From Lewinellaceae bacterium (GTDB lineage: Bacteria; Bacteroidota; Bacteroidia; Chitinophagales; Saprospiraceae), in contig JADJUJ010000003.1 in NCBI GenBank assembly GCA_016710765.1, positions 62,001 to 126,000 of the forward strand: 64,000 bases of DNA, given 5' to 3'. A program made the position numbers and the translations under genes. This document shows, one piece after another, positions 1 to 9,052 of this stretch (position 1 is the stretch's first letter; the number at the start of each line of letters is the position of its first letter). The notes under the pieces were generated by a model that was not told the origin of the DNA, did not search any database, and worked only from the letters and a program-made list of their open reading frames with translations.

Positions 1-2
1 CA

Positions 3-230
3 ATCCCCAATGACCCTGAGCCCGCAACCGTAACACCGCCACCGACGGTGATTGTGCCACCCGCTGCCCAGCCAGCCAAAGTTCCTGGCGCAACATACCA
101 CGAGGTAGTCAAAGGAGATACCCTTTATAATGTATCACGCCGCTACAATACCACCACTACCAAAATCAAACAACTCAACAACCTGCCCGACGATACGATT
201 AAGATAGGACAGACCCTACGGGTGCAATAA
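3..230 (+). CDS. LysM domain protein, C-terminal part
   Basis: The gene is already open at the left edge, so only its last 75 codons are visible. A proline-rich linker (roughly the first 30 visible residues) is followed by a single LysM domain that runs to the stop. The domain begins with YHEVVKGDTLYNVSRRY and ends with IKIGQTLRVQ, the typical first helix and last strand of the fold. LysM modules bind the GlcNAc chains of peptidoglycan, so this is probably an envelope protein held at the wall by its C-terminus. The rest of the protein lies outside the window and its catalytic or structural role cannot be judged. Confidence 0.85.
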   Translation: MPNDPEPATVTPPPTVIVPPAAQPAKVPGATYHEVVKGDTLYNVSRRYNTTTTKIKQLNNLPDDTIKIGQTLRVQ

Positions 231-282
231 AACGTAGGGCCGGTGCCTATTTTTGTCCGTTGAATGGATAAACCAGTAACCT

Positions 283-771
283 TTGGAAGCCGAAATAAAA
301 TCAGAAGTTCAGTCCCGACCAGAACTTGAAAGGCTGGCTGCACTGGCCAGCCTAATGGACAATCGGTTCCGAATTCCGGGCACCAACATTCGCTTCGGAC
401 TTGATGCCATTATTGGGCTGGTACCCTATGTGGGAGATATAGTCGGATTGCTGGTTTCAGGCTTCCTGATGTTGCTGATGGTGCGGCAGGGCGCCGGACC
501 GCTGTTGCTTATCCGGATGATGGGTAATTATTTGATTGATGCATCGGTGGGGACGATACCTTTTCTGGGCGATATTTTTGACATTGGATTCAAGGCCAAT
601 CGCCGTAATGTTGACATGCTGATTCAATACTATGAAAAGGAAGAGGAACCCCCTAATGCCATTTTTTCCTTGTTGGTATTGGTCTTTCTTTTTCTTTTGT
701 TGCTGGTGGGTATCCTGGTGTTGGGCTGGTGGGTGATGAAAATGTTTTTCGGTTGGGTAATGTCGTTTTAG
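283..771 (+). CDS. DUF4112 family membrane protein
   Basis: This 162-residue protein has the DUF4112 pattern: a short charged N-terminus, then GLDAIIGLVPYVGDIVG, a hydrophobic stretch, and a second repeat-like SVGTIPFLGDIFDIGFKANRRN. A further membrane segment lies at the C-terminus (about residues 127-150). The family is widespread in bacteria and has no established function. The start is a TTG at 283, just after an in-frame stop at 277-279. There is no ATG at the right place, so the start is the least certain part. It lies 50 bp after the LysM gene on the same strand. Confidence 0.75.
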   Translation: MEAEIKSEVQSRPELERLAALASLMDNRFRIPGTNIRFGLDAIIGLVPYVGDIVGLLVSGFLMLLMVRQGAGPLLLIRMMGNYLIDASVGTIPFLGDIFDIGFKANRRNVDMLIQYYEKEEEPPNAIFSLLVLVFLFLLLLVGILVLGWWVMKMFFGWVMSF

Positions 772-941
772 CGGTGTTAGGGACATGCCGTCTGCGGTTA
801 ACGGATGTTGATTAGACCCATTTTCATGTTTCAGGTGAAAATCCATCGGTGGAAGTATGACGGGAGAAAAAAATAAAACTATGTTTGCTGAGTGGCTGTG
901 GAGAAGCCCTCCTTTCAGTTGCTTTTGAAGACAAAAAAACC

Positions 942-2138
942 ATGCTCCGATCTTTCGCTTTGTTCGTGCTGTTCTTTTCGTCCTGGTTACTGCCGGGGCA
1001 GTCGCAGTTTGTGCTTTCCGACAGTGCCAAGGTGTCGCTCATGACGGTTGCGCCGGGCCCATTCGTGTACAGTATATTTGGGCACAGTGCCATTCGGATC
1101 AATGATCCCGTGCGACAGTTTGACCGGTGTTTTAATTACGGCACGTTTGATTTTGAGCAGCCCAATTTCATCCTCAAATTCTGTCGTGGCCGGCTCATGT
1201 ATTTCCTCGATATGGAGCCCTACCGCTCTTTTGAGTACGGCAACTTGTACGATCACCGTCCGATGCAGGAACAGGTGCTGAATTTTAGCAAAGCGCAAAA
1301 GCAGGAACTGATGGATCTGCTCCGGGAGAACTTTAAAGAAGAAAACCGCAACTACAAATACGACTTTTTCTACGACAATTGCGCCACACGGATTCGCGAT
1401 ATTGTGCAGTTGGCTGCGGGAAAAAATGTTCATTTCGATGCCAGCAACATCCCAAGTGGGAAAACGATGCGGCAATTGCTGATGCCATATCTGGATCATT
1501 CGCGTTGGATGCGCTTTGGCATCAACCTTATTCTTGGCCAGGCAGCTGACCGCCGCGCTGCACCAGCTGATTATATGTTTTTGCCCGACTACCTTCACGA
1601 CATGTTTAAGACCACGAAGCTGGATAAAAAAAACATGCTGGTGGCCAGTGAACGCAATATTCCCGATCCGAACCCTCTTCCTCCTCCCGCTTCAACAGGA
1701 TTTTGGGGCAACCCACTTTGGATTATGTGCGTGGTGGCGCTGCTCGGTATCTTGTCCATGTGGGATGCAAAGGCCGAGCGGATTTTTGATGGTGTTTTCT
1801 GGTTTGTACTCGGGCTTGCCGGAGTAATCATTTTCTTACTGTGGTTTGCAACAGATCACAGTGCAACCAAACTTAACTGGAACATCCTTTGGGCCTTGCC
1901 CAGCCATCTCCTCTTTTTTTGGCGCAAACGCGGCGTAACCTACTGGGTGGAGAGTTATTTTGCCGCTACTGGTTTACTTGCCCTTGGCCTACTCGCCCTG
2001 TGGACTTTTATTCCTCAGGAAATGCCGTTGGAGGCGATTCCTATTGTCCTTTTGGTATTTGTAAAAGGCCTGCGCCGGCGTTTGCCCCTGATCCGAACGG
2101 CTCCAGTAGCGGAACCAGAGCGGGTGGTCATGGCCTGA
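942..2138 (+). CDS. DUF4105 (Lnb-like) periplasmic/membrane protein
   Basis: A 398-residue protein starting at the ATG at 942, which begins a clear signal peptide (MLRSFALFVLFFSSWLL). A possible TTG 57 bp upstream would place charged residues before the signal peptide and is less likely. The N-terminal half carries the DUF4105 signatures: a conserved His in FGHSAIRI (about residue 46) and a Cys in DNCATRIRD (about residue 146), consistent with a thiol hydrolase/transferase centre. The C-terminal half has about four membrane segments. In Bacteroidota this domain has been linked to lipoprotein N-acylation (Lnb). That role is inferred from family membership only. Confidence 0.8.
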   Translation: MLRSFALFVLFFSSWLLPGQSQFVLSDSAKVSLMTVAPGPFVYSIFGHSAIRINDPVRQFDRCFNYGTFDFEQPNFILKFCRGRLMYFLDMEPYRSFEYGNLYDHRPMQEQVLNFSKAQKQELMDLLRENFKEENRNYKYDFFYDNCATRIRDIVQLAAGKNVHFDASNIPSGKTMRQLLMPYLDHSRWMRFGINLILGQAADRRAAPADYMFLPDYLHDMFKTTKLDKKNMLVASERNIPDPNPLPPPASTGFWGNPLWIMCVVALLGILSMWDAKAERIFDGVFWFVLGLAGVIIFLLWFATDHSATKLNWNILWALPSHLLFFWRKRGVTYWVESYFAATGLLALGLLALWTFIPQEMPLEAIPIVLLVFVKGLRRRLPLIRTAPVAEPERVVMA

Positions 2139-2177
2139 GCGAGACGTTTGCTTTCGCGAAACAGACTTAATGGCGGG

Positions 2178-2640
2178 CCAATTCAGTTTGTGGTTTTATG
2201 GTTTTGCTACGGAAAATAAATGTCCCGCAGATCTCACAGAAAGCGCAGATGTTTTGCTTCGCAAAAATCAGCGGTAGCCCTGGCTGACTTTTTCAGCATA
2301 TTAAATTGGTCGACTACTAATGTTGTACCAATTCAGTTTGTGGTTTTTTGTTTCTGTTTCGCAAAAACTAAATGTCCGTGTCGGAAAAATGTCGCAGATC
2401 TCACAGAAAGCGCAGATGTTTTGCTTCGCAAAAATCAGCGGTAGCCCTGGCTGACTTTTTCAGCATATTAAATTGGTCGACTACTAATGTTGTACCAATT
2501 CAGTTTGTGGTTTTTTTAGTTTTGCTTCGCAAAATAAATGTCCCGCAGATCTCACAGAAAGCGCAGATGTTTTGCTTCGCAAAAATCAGCGGTAGCCCTG
2601 GCTGACTTTTTCCGGCACATTAAAACGGTCGATTACTAAC
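2178..2640 (+). repeat. three direct repeat units of 150-167 bp
   Basis: Three head-to-tail units begin at about 2178, 2328 and 2495. Each starts with CCAATTCAGTTTGTGG, has a variable T-rich stretch, then a highly conserved core (CGCAGATCTCACAGAAAGCG, GATGTTTTGCTTCGCAAAAA, a GCTGACTTTTT end) and a tail like GGTCGACTACTAA. The second unit is about 17 bp longer in its variable part. Each core holds a small hairpin, TTTTGC-TTC-GCAAAA. The units contain short open frames, but these are accidental: the similarity is at DNA level and also covers the parts between the frames. The block fills the gap between the DUF4105 gene and the convergent WD40 gene. Confidence 0.85.
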
Positions 2641-2739
2641 CTGATGCACTTTTTGCAGTTTGCCCAAGACCAGGTTGTTTCTTGTTTATAAAAGGCCAAA
2701 GTCCAGCTTACTTTTCAGCTTGTTTTTTCTGATACGTTG

Positions 2740-3648
2740 CTAATCTTCATTTTCAAATTTCCACAATTTGAGGGTCCGATCATCACTGGCGGAGGCCAAT
2801 GTGCTTTCAGGGGCCCAAAGCAAACGATTGACGGAATTGATGTGTCCAATGTGCCGAACGGTGTCGATTACTTTTTTTAATTGGAAATTATTGGCGTCCC
2901 AGATTTTGACCGTCCTGTCCCGGCTGGCGGTGGCAAAGAGAGCGCCATTTGGTGAAAAGGCAATGTGGTTGATCGTGTAAAGATGCGCAGCCTGCGCTGA
3001 GACAAGGGATAAGTCATTTTCAATATCCCAAACATTCAACAGGGCATCGCGGCCACCACTAAGCAAATACCGGCCATCCGGGCTGTAACAAATGCTGAAA
3101 ACCGAGTTTTGGTGGGCTGCAGGAAGAGTTTGGCGCAGCGCCAGGGTATCGGCATCGAGCAGGTAGATTTGGTTGTCGCTTGATCCAATGGCGAGTTCCC
3201 GGCGGATTGGACTGTAATCCAGGCAGCGAAGTGCCTTTGCCGACAAGTGAAAACTCTCCAGGGTTTGGGCTTTTTCTGCATCCCATCGGGTAAGCATACC
3301 ATCGCCTCCGATGCTGAAGCCAAAATTTTCTAAGAAAAGGATTCCATATACACCCTTTTTATGGTGCTGAATGTTGCGGGTGTTTTCTGGGTTTACCGGA
3401 TCTATCCAATGCACTCCACCGTTCATGTTGCCTGCTGCGATCCAGCCAAAATTCGGGGCATTGGCCAGCGCAAACACCTGCGTTTCTACTGACGCCAGGA
3501 GTTTTCCCTGATCGGGATTGTCGAGGTCCCAGGCCACAATCCACCCATCGCCACCAGCACTGAGCAGTTGGTTTGCGTTGGCTCCTTGCGCCAGGGCGTA
3601 GAGTGCAGCATTGTGTCCGGTGCAGGTATGGAACAGGCGTGCCGTCAT
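2740..3648 (-). CDS. WD40 repeat beta-propeller protein
   Basis: About 302 residues made almost wholly of WD40 blades. Recognisable blade ends include LLSAGGDGWIVAWDLDN, YLLSGGRDALLNVWDIEN, LFATASRDRTVKIWDANN and TLASASDDRTLKLWKFEN; six or seven blades fit the length. There is no signal peptide, so it is probably a cytoplasmic protein-binding scaffold. The ATG at 3648 overlaps the stop of the upstream kynurenine monooxygenase gene (ATGA, 4 bp shared), so the two should be translationally coupled. An alternative start 21 bp upstream would lie inside the previous gene. The coupling suggests a shared function, but the partner of the propeller is unknown. Confidence 0.85.
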   Translation of the reverse strand: MTARLFHTCTGHNAALYALAQGANANQLLSAGGDGWIVAWDLDNPDQGKLLASVETQVFALANAPNFGWIAAGNMNGGVHWIDPVNPENTRNIQHHKKGVYGILFLENFGFSIGGDGMLTRWDAEKAQTLESFHLSAKALRCLDYSPIRRELAIGSSDNQIYLLDADTLALRQTLPAAHQNSVFSICYSPDGRYLLSGGRDALLNVWDIENDLSLVSAQAAHLYTINHIAFSPNGALFATASRDRTVKIWDANNFQLKKVIDTVRHIGHINSVNRLLWAPESTLASASDDRTLKLWKFENED

Positions 3649-4992
3649 TGATTTTTTTGGGCCATCCATGCATGAAAAATACGTTCCACCTCGGGGCCGT
3701 CGGGGTTGTGTTCAACGTCTGGTATGGCTAAAATATCTGCAAAAAGGCGGTTTTGGGCCTCATCTTCCTGCAAGGCTTTGTGGTAAGGCGTATTTGAGAA
3801 GGATACCATGGAGTACACCGGCAGAAATTCCGGATGTCGGGCATGCAGGCCAGCCGCTATTTTTTTGCGCAGTAAAAATTTAGGGTCGCCTACCAAGTCC
3901 CGCATTTCTATGAAATTACGGAGGGCCAGATCAGCAATGGCATCGCCGTTTTTTTTGTGTTGGAGGGCAAAATCAGGAATAATGCGCGACCAGTCGCCGT
4001 TGTACGTGTCGTACATACTGTCGAGAATGGTACAGTCCTCAAAACCGGCGTTCATCCCTTGTCCGAAAAAAGGAACAATGGCATGGGCTGCATCGCCAAT
4101 TAGTAGGATTCTGTTTTGCCATTGCCAGGGATCGCAACGCACGGTCATCAGCGAGGAGGTTGGGTTACTTCTGAAATCCTCTAATAGCGTAGGCATGTGG
4201 GGTATAGCATCGGCAAAATAGCGCTGAAAAAACGCCATAATATCGGCATCTGAGTGGAGGTGCTCGAAAGAAACAGGGCCTTCAAAGGGCAGGAAGAGGG
4301 TGCAGGTAAAACTGCCATCGGCGTTGGGCAGGGCAATCATCATGAAATTGCCGCGAGGCCAAATGTGCAGGGCGCCGGGATCGAGCCGGAAACCACCTCC
4401 CTTCGGCAGGGGGTATACTCAATTCTTTGTAGCCATGCTCGAGGTAGTGCTGGTGGTAATTGAAACGATCGGTTTTTTGCAGCGCATAGCGAACCGCCGA
4501 AAAAGCGCCATCAGTGGCAAAAATCAGAGGTGCTTCAATGGTCTTATACTGCCCGGTCGCAGTATCTTCAAAGGTGATGCTTTCTGTATCTAAATCCACA
4601 TCAGTACAGCGGTGCTGAAAGAAAAACTGCACATTGGGAAACTCACCGGCAATTTTCAACAACTCCAGGTTGAGCCCGCCGCGGGAAACCGAATAAATGG
4701 CCTCATCTGCTTTGCCGTAGGCTTGAAACGTCAACTCTCCCGCTTCGCTGTGCATCATCCTACCAGGCATGGGAATCGCAACTTGTTCGATTTTGGGACG
4801 AATGCCAGCCTTTTCAATGGCTTTCCAACCGCGTTCGCTCATGGCCAGGTTGATTGACCGGCCGCCGATGTATCCTTTTTGCCGCATATCCGGCCGGCGC
4901 TCGTAAACCGAAACCTGATATCCCTTTCGGGCGAGAAATACGGCCCAGAGGGAGCCAACCAGGCCTGCACCAACGATAACTGCTGATTTCAT
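3645..4992 (-). CDS. kmo: kynurenine 3-monooxygenase, split by a frameshift
   Basis: FAD-dependent aromatic hydroxylase of tryptophan catabolism, converting L-kynurenine to 3-hydroxykynurenine with NADPH and O2. The first part (4992 to about 4398) carries the dinucleotide-binding GAGLVG (residues 8-13), GGRSINLAMSERG and the DG motif region (FATDGAFSAVRYA). The second part carries LHIWPRGNFMMIALPN and the FAD-ribityl motif GDAAHAIVPFFGQGMNAGFEDC. The halves are in different frames. Removing one base near 4398, in the stretch coding PPAEGG, joins them into about 448 residues, the normal length. No other kynurenine-pathway gene is in view. The downstream WD40 gene is coupled by ATGA. The frameshift is probably a sequencing error, but real inactivation cannot be excluded. 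Confidence 0.85.
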
Positions 4993-5064
4993 GACAAATT
5001 CTTTTTTTAATTGTGCGCCATGCCTGTACTGTGCGATGGAGGTCTTCCCGGCATGGCAATTTAT

Positions 5065-6369
5065 TTATAAGGTTCCTGAAAGAAGCCGGATTTGAATTTC
5101 CGCTACCTGCAGGTTATACCTTGCGATGTTACGCTGCAATAATACTTGTGCCAGATTATTCTGCGCAGATTGTACTTCCAGTGCATTGGTTTGCCCGGTG
5201 CGAAAGCGTTCTGTGCTGACCATCAGGCTTTCCCTGGCGTTGGTTATGCTTGTTTCGTACAAACTCAGGATGTTTTTCTGGGCCATATACTGGTCGATTT
5301 GCTGGTCGAGTACCTGCTCAATTTGCATTTTTTGTGCTTCTACACGAGTAGCCGCCTGAAGTGTTTGTAGTTCGGCAACTTCCTGCTGCCGCCGGATATT
5401 GCCACCGGCATAAATTGGAATATTGAGCGAAGCGCCTACGTTCAATCCAGCTTGAGTGTTGTTGAGCAAAAAGCCGGCGCCATTGTCAGATCGCTGCGCA
5501 ATCAGTTGGCTGGTTCCTACAATGCGTGGTTTGCCTAAGGTATGCGTTTCTGCCAGCAACAGGTCGGCAATGGCAGCATTTTTTTGCAAGGACAACAATT
5601 GTGGGTTCTGGTTCATGCATTGTGTCAGTAATGCCGAACGATCGGGTACAAAACTGGGGTCTGGAATTGTTTCCACTTCAAAATCCGGTCCACCAACCTG
5701 TCCCATCAACAGTTGCAGCTGCCGTTTGGCATTTCTGCCGGCTTGCTGCTGGCCAATAAGGGCTGCTTGTTGTTGATTTAGGTCTATCTCAGCCTGCAAT
5801 GCATCGGTTTGGCCGGAAAAACCGGCGTCCAGCCGCGCCTTAGCGATGCGCAACCGACTTTCATTCAGGGTAATTAATTCCCGGATGGCAGCTTCCTGCA
5901 GTTGGTTTTGGGCAACCTCAAAGTAGGCGAGCAGCACCTGTGCGGTTGTTTGCTGCACCTGCGCCTGAAGGTTAAGTTGTCCCAGCGATTCAGTGGCTTC
6001 CAGGCGGTCTTTGGCTATATACATCCGCCTGCCGTCAAAAAGCGTCCAATTCAGTTGTACCGCTGCATTGGCCACATTGAAAGGAGCACCCAGGGTGTTG
6101 AATTCACTGCCGTTCGACAGTTTTTGCTGGAAGGCGCTGATGGTGAAGGTTTCGTTGGCTATAAAATTTACGGTCGGCAGCATTCCGGCATTGCCTTTGG
6201 TATTGTTCTGTTGTGCAATGGTCGCATCTGCGCGGGACAACTGAATATCGAAATTGTGGGCAAGTGCTGCCTGAACGGCTTCCTCGGCACGCAGCAATGG
6301 CGCGGTATCCGTCTGGGCATTAATTGCCAGGGGTAGGACCAGCAAGAGAATAAGTGCAATTTTTTTCAT
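5065..6369 (-). CDS. TolC family outer membrane channel protein
   Basis: A 434-residue outer membrane efflux protein starting at the ATG at 6369 with a signal peptide (MKKIALILLLVLPLAINAQ). The body has the long helical hairpins of the OEP family, duplicated. Typical segments are LRAEEAVQAALAHNFDIQLS near the N-terminus, ALQAEIDLNQQQAALIG in the middle and FRTGQTNALEVQSAQNNLAQ near the end. TolC proteins form the trimeric exit duct for RND or type I systems. No adaptor or pump gene is next to it, unlike the second TolC gene at 10468, so its partner must be elsewhere or shared. A promoter -7 box sits almost against its start codon. Confidence 0.9.
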   Translation of the reverse strand: MKKIALILLLVLPLAINAQTDTAPLLRAEEAVQAALAHNFDIQLSRADATIAQQNNTKGNAGMLPTVNFIANETFTISAFQQKLSNGSEFNTLGAPFNVANAAVQLNWTLFDGRRMYIAKDRLEATESLGQLNLQAQVQQTTAQVLLAYFEVAQNQLQEAAIRELITLNESRLRIAKARLDAGFSGQTDALQAEIDLNQQQAALIGQQQAGRNAKRQLQLLMGQVGGPDFEVETIPDPSFVPDRSALLTQCMNQNPQLLSLQKNAAIADLLLAETHTLGKPRIVGTSQLIAQRSDNGAGFLLNNTQAGLNVGASLNIPIYAGGNIRRQQEVAELQTLQAATRVEAQKMQIEQVLDQQIDQYMAQKNILSLYETSITNARESLMVSTERFRTGQTNALEVQSAQNNLAQVLLQRNIARYNLQVAEIQIRLLSGTL

Positions 6370-6372
6370 GGT

Positions 6373-6380
6373 CAAAGGTA
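6373..6380 (-). promoter_or_regulatory. Bacteroidota -7 box directly before the TolC start
   Basis: On the minus strand the sequence reads TACCTTTG-ACC-ATG: a match to TAnnTTTG ends 3 nt before the ATG at 6369. Transcription should start a few bases after the box, so the mRNA would be leaderless or nearly so. No clear -33 TTTG is seen at the right distance. Confidence 0.5.
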
Positions 6381-6600
6381 GTTGGAGACGATATGGCCGT
6401 GCATGCTCATGGGGAAGGCAAGGATTTTTCAGGCATTGCCTTCCTGGCCCAAATGTAAAGATAAAAGGCATGATGGTGTTATAGGAAGGATAACAGCATC
6501 ATGCGTTCGCATGCATTCCGTTCAAATTATTGCGTTCTTTGCAATCACAAATTCATTTGTTGTTGCGTTACTGCAAATAAATGCCCATCCTTTAAATTGC

Positions 6601-7122
6601 ATGCTGATGAAGCCAATGCTGCTTTTCCTCCTTATTTTTCCGGTTTTGAACATTTGTATGGGACAAAAGGTTTTGCAGATGGAAACGGTAAATAGGGCAC
6701 GAACAATGAAAATTTCGGCCGGACAAAAATTAAATTACCGGTTGTCGGATTCTGGTAAAAACTGGGAGCGCGACGTTATCAATGGCTTGGATGAAGTACG
6801 GCAAACGGTTCAATTTGGGCATATAGAAGTTCCCATTGCCGAAATTACCTACCTGCGTTTACCCCAACGCAGCTGGCTGCAGATTGTTGGCGCACAACTG
6901 GCGGTTTTTGGTATTTCCTGGGTAGGGGCTTCCGCCATAGGGGATTGGGCGTACAACGATAAAAACATCAACTGGACAACGGCGGGTGTGATCGGTTTGA
7001 CTACTGTTCCTGCGGGCATTTTGCTGATGCGCGACAGAAAGGTGAAAATGGGTGGCCGGCACCGCCTTCGGGTGCTGGATCTGACCTATCCAGGTACCGA
7101 ACAAGGCCAGCGGACGGAATAG
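6601..7122 (+). CDS. hypothetical secreted protein with hydrophobic hairpin
   Basis: About 173 residues from the ATG at 6601 (or 6607), which opens a signal peptide (MLLFLLIFPVLNICMG). The mature part has a short mixed domain (residues 25-90) resembling the small beta-rich domains of Bacteroidota envelope proteins, then two hydrophobic segments (about residues 95-118 and 125-140) and a basic C-terminus. The same frame is open far upstream, to 6382, but that extension has no signal-like start and is Cys/His rich, so I reject it. I do not recognise the family. Confidence 0.6.
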   Translation: MLMKPMLLFLLIFPVLNICMGQKVLQMETVNRARTMKISAGQKLNYRLSDSGKNWERDVINGLDEVRQTVQFGHIEVPIAEITYLRLPQRSWLQIVGAQLAVFGISWVGASAIGDWAYNDKNINWTTAGVIGLTTVPAGILLMRDRKVKMGGRHRLRVLDLTYPGTEQGQRTE

Positions 7123-7345
7123 TGCATGGGGTTTTCTTGCTGGAGGCAAAAAAATCCCAACATGCTAGACGTCCGATATTTGGAGGGTAGTGTAGTTTGG
7201 TCAATTGACTAATTTATTGCGAACTTTGGATCGCCATTATTATTTCATTTTTGAAAATCCCATTGCAAAGCCTGTAGGCAACGTTCATCTGCTTTTAATC
7301 CATCCCCAAAATTCATGCATCATCTGGTTCCAAAACCGCCATCCC

Positions 7346-8058
7346 ATGAAATATTTTATTATCCTGCCGTTGCTGTGCTCGGTAAGCCTCGCTTTTGGTC
7401 AGTTTCGGGAAAATAACCGTTTTGTTGAGGCGGGCTTTTTATTTGGCGGAACCGCCTATTCCGGCGATGTTTCTGCATCCAATGTCGATTTAGGGGAGAT
7501 GCACGTCGGATACGGCATGTTTCTGCGGTATCATCTGAACCCCAAATTTTCCCTTAAAGCCCACTTATATTCTGGCGCTATCAGTGGCGACGATAAGCGT
7601 TCCAAGTCGCTGGCAGTTCGCAACTTTCGCTTCGGAACAGCCATTTTTGAGTGGGCTACGGTTGCGGAATGGAACTTTTTCGGAAAAGAGCGTTTTACCC
7701 CTACGGGCGTTCATGTGTTTTCCGTTTCACCCTACCTCTACTTGGGTGTGGGCATGAGTTTTATCAATCCGGAGGCGGTTTATTATGGCCCGCCTGATCA
7801 GCGCGATAAATATTTGAAGGTACCATTTCCGGAGGAAGGCCTAAAGAACCGCTTGCCGCTGTTTCCCATGGGGCCGGCTTGCGGTTTGATGTTTACGACC
7901 GCCTGATTTTGGGTGGAGAGTTGGGTTGGCGGCCGGTTTTTAGTGATGGACTGGACGGGGTTAGCAAAAATGGGAACCCGAACAGAGACGACTGGTATTA
8001 TTTTTTTGGCGCTACCATCTCCTTTATTTTGAATAATGTAAACAAACACGAGTTCTAG
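7346..8058 (+). CDS. DUF6089/PorG-like outer membrane beta-barrel, frameshifted
   Basis: Starts at the ATG at 7346 with a signal peptide (MKYFIILPLLCSVSLAFGQ) followed by alternating beta-strands: ENNRFVEAGFLFGGTAYSGD, VGYGMFLRYHLNPKFSLKAH, VSPYLYLGVGMSF. The frame ends early at 7906. One missing base in the G run 7870-7873 restores continuation through GLRFDVYDRLILGGELGWRP to WYYFFGATISFILNN and a stop at 8058, giving about 237 residues. The pattern fits the DUF6089 family, which includes PorG-like barrels linked to type IX secretion. That link is an inference. The indel is probably a sequencing error. Confidence 0.75.
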
Positions 8059-8072
8059 CCTGGTATTCGACA

Positions 8073-8080
8073 TACCTTTG
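8073..8080 (+). promoter_or_regulatory. -7 promoter box (TACCTTTG)
   Basis: TACCTTTG matches TAnnTTTG and lies 18 nt before the ATG at 8099. It sits in the short gap after the DUF6089 gene, so the next gene can be transcribed on its own. No good -33 element was seen. Confidence 0.45.
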
Positions 8081-8098
8081 TCACCGCAATTTAACAAC

Positions 8099-8569
8099 AT
8101 GAAAAAGCAATTGGCCCTGAAGGTTTGGTTAGAGTTGATCTGGTGGCTCATCACGGCACTTATCATTTTTTTGGTGCTCTATCCCATTCATCAGGCCATG
8201 TATGTCTGGCCCTTTCAAACCCGCAACATCATTTCCATTTTGGTGGTGGTGACCCTGACACGGTACGTTTTTTTGTTTCCCCATACTTTTGTGGCCAGGC
8301 AGCAGATCTGGAAAATTGTCCTGATTCTGCTCATGTTTCCCCTGACCTTCGCCATGATCAGCAGTTTGAATGGCTTCATGACCTACATTGAGGAGCAAAC
8401 CTGGGATGCGCTGACGGGCCATCTGCCAACCGATGCAAAGCGAAATATTGAGACCTATATCTGGACGGAAATGATTTTTTTTGGCGCGGGTAGTGTCCTC
8501 ACGCCGGCACTATTTGCCATCCGTCTTTTTCTCTCTGTCTGGCGGCAGCATAATCGGGGAACAGTGTAA
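8099..8569 (+). CDS. hypothetical four-helix membrane protein
   Basis: About 156 residues from the ATG at 8099. Four hydrophobic segments are visible: WWLITALIIFLVLYPIHQAM, NIISILVVVTLTRYVFLF, IWKIVLILLMFPLTFAMI and a C-terminal IFFGAGSVLTPALFAIRLFL. Between the third and fourth lies a polar loop of about 45 residues. The N-terminus is basic (MKKQLALKVW), so it probably faces the cytoplasm. The family is unknown to me. It stands directly upstream of ruvX (33 bp), with its own -7 box upstream. Confidence 0.65.
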   Translation: MKKQLALKVWLELIWWLITALIIFLVLYPIHQAMYVWPFQTRNIISILVVVTLTRYVFLFPHTFVARQQIWKIVLILLMFPLTFAMISSLNGFMTYIEEQTWDALTGHLPTDAKRNIETYIWTEMIFFGAGSVLTPALFAIRLFLSVWRQHNRGTV

Positions 8570-8587
8570 TGCGTGCGGCCTTTTCCT

Positions 8588-8595
8588 TATCTTTG
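8588..8595 (+). promoter_or_regulatory. -7 promoter box upstream of ruvX (TATCTTTG)
   Basis: TATCTTTG matches TAnnTTTG and ends 7 nt before the ruvX ATG at 8603, implying a very short leader. No -33 TTG at the expected spacing was found. Confidence 0.4.
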
Positions 8596-8602
8596 CGTTT
8601 TT

Positions 8603-9022
8603 ATGGGCCGAATTTTATCCATCGACTACGGGACTAAGCGCTGTGGCATTGCCGTTACGGATCCGCTCAAGATTATTGCTAGCGGACTGACGACAGTGGC
8701 CACGGAAACGCTCCTAATATTTTTGCAACAATACCTGGCTGCCGAGGAGGTGGAGTGTATCGTGGTGGGTTTGCCGTTGCATCCTGATGGAAATCCGGCT
8801 CAAATTGCCCCTGAAGTTGATCGTTTTGTAAAAAAACTGCGTGAACAGTTCCCGGATAAAAACGTTGAAAGGCAGGATGAGCGTTATACTTCTAACGACG
8901 CCAAGCGCATCATTTTGCAAAGTGGGGTTAAAAAACAAAAACGCCGGGACAAAGGGCTGGTCGATAAGGTCGCCGCAGCCCTAATCTTGGAACAATACAT
9001 GCATGAGCACCACTGGTTGTAG
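8603..9022 (+). CDS. ruvX: RuvX/YqgF Holliday junction resolvase family nuclease
   Basis: A 139-residue RNase H-fold protein, the usual family length. It opens with the metal-binding strand GRILSIDYGTKRCGIAV, continues with VECIVVGLPLHPDGNPA in the second core strand, and has the DERYTSNDAKRII segment and a C-terminal VDKVAAALILEQYM helix, all characteristic of YqgF/RuvX. The family processes the 5' end of 16S pre-rRNA in E. coli and resembles Holliday-junction resolvases. The start at the ATG at 8603 fits the family; a frame extension upstream does not. Peptide deformylase follows 30 bp downstream. Confidence 0.92.
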   Translation: MGRILSIDYGTKRCGIAVTDPLKIIASGLTTVATETLLIFLQQYLAAEEVECIVVGLPLHPDGNPAQIAPEVDRFVKKLREQFPDKNVERQDERYTSNDAKRIILQSGVKKQKRRDKGLVDKVAAALILEQYMHEHHWL

Positions 9023-9052
9023 TGTTTTTGCCTTAAAATTCAATTTTTTGAC

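Noticed and set aside
2220..2605. Open frames through the three-unit repeat (e.g. 2220-2444, 2372-2605)
   Set aside because: Their similarity comes from DNA-level repeats, the frames shift between units and no family features are present.
2178..2640. CRISPR-like array
   Set aside because: Units are 150-167 bp with no short unique spacers; there are no cas genes in the window.
6382..6600. N-terminal extension of the 6601 protein up to 6382
   Set aside because: The extension lacks conservation-like features and would bury the signal peptide in mid-protein.
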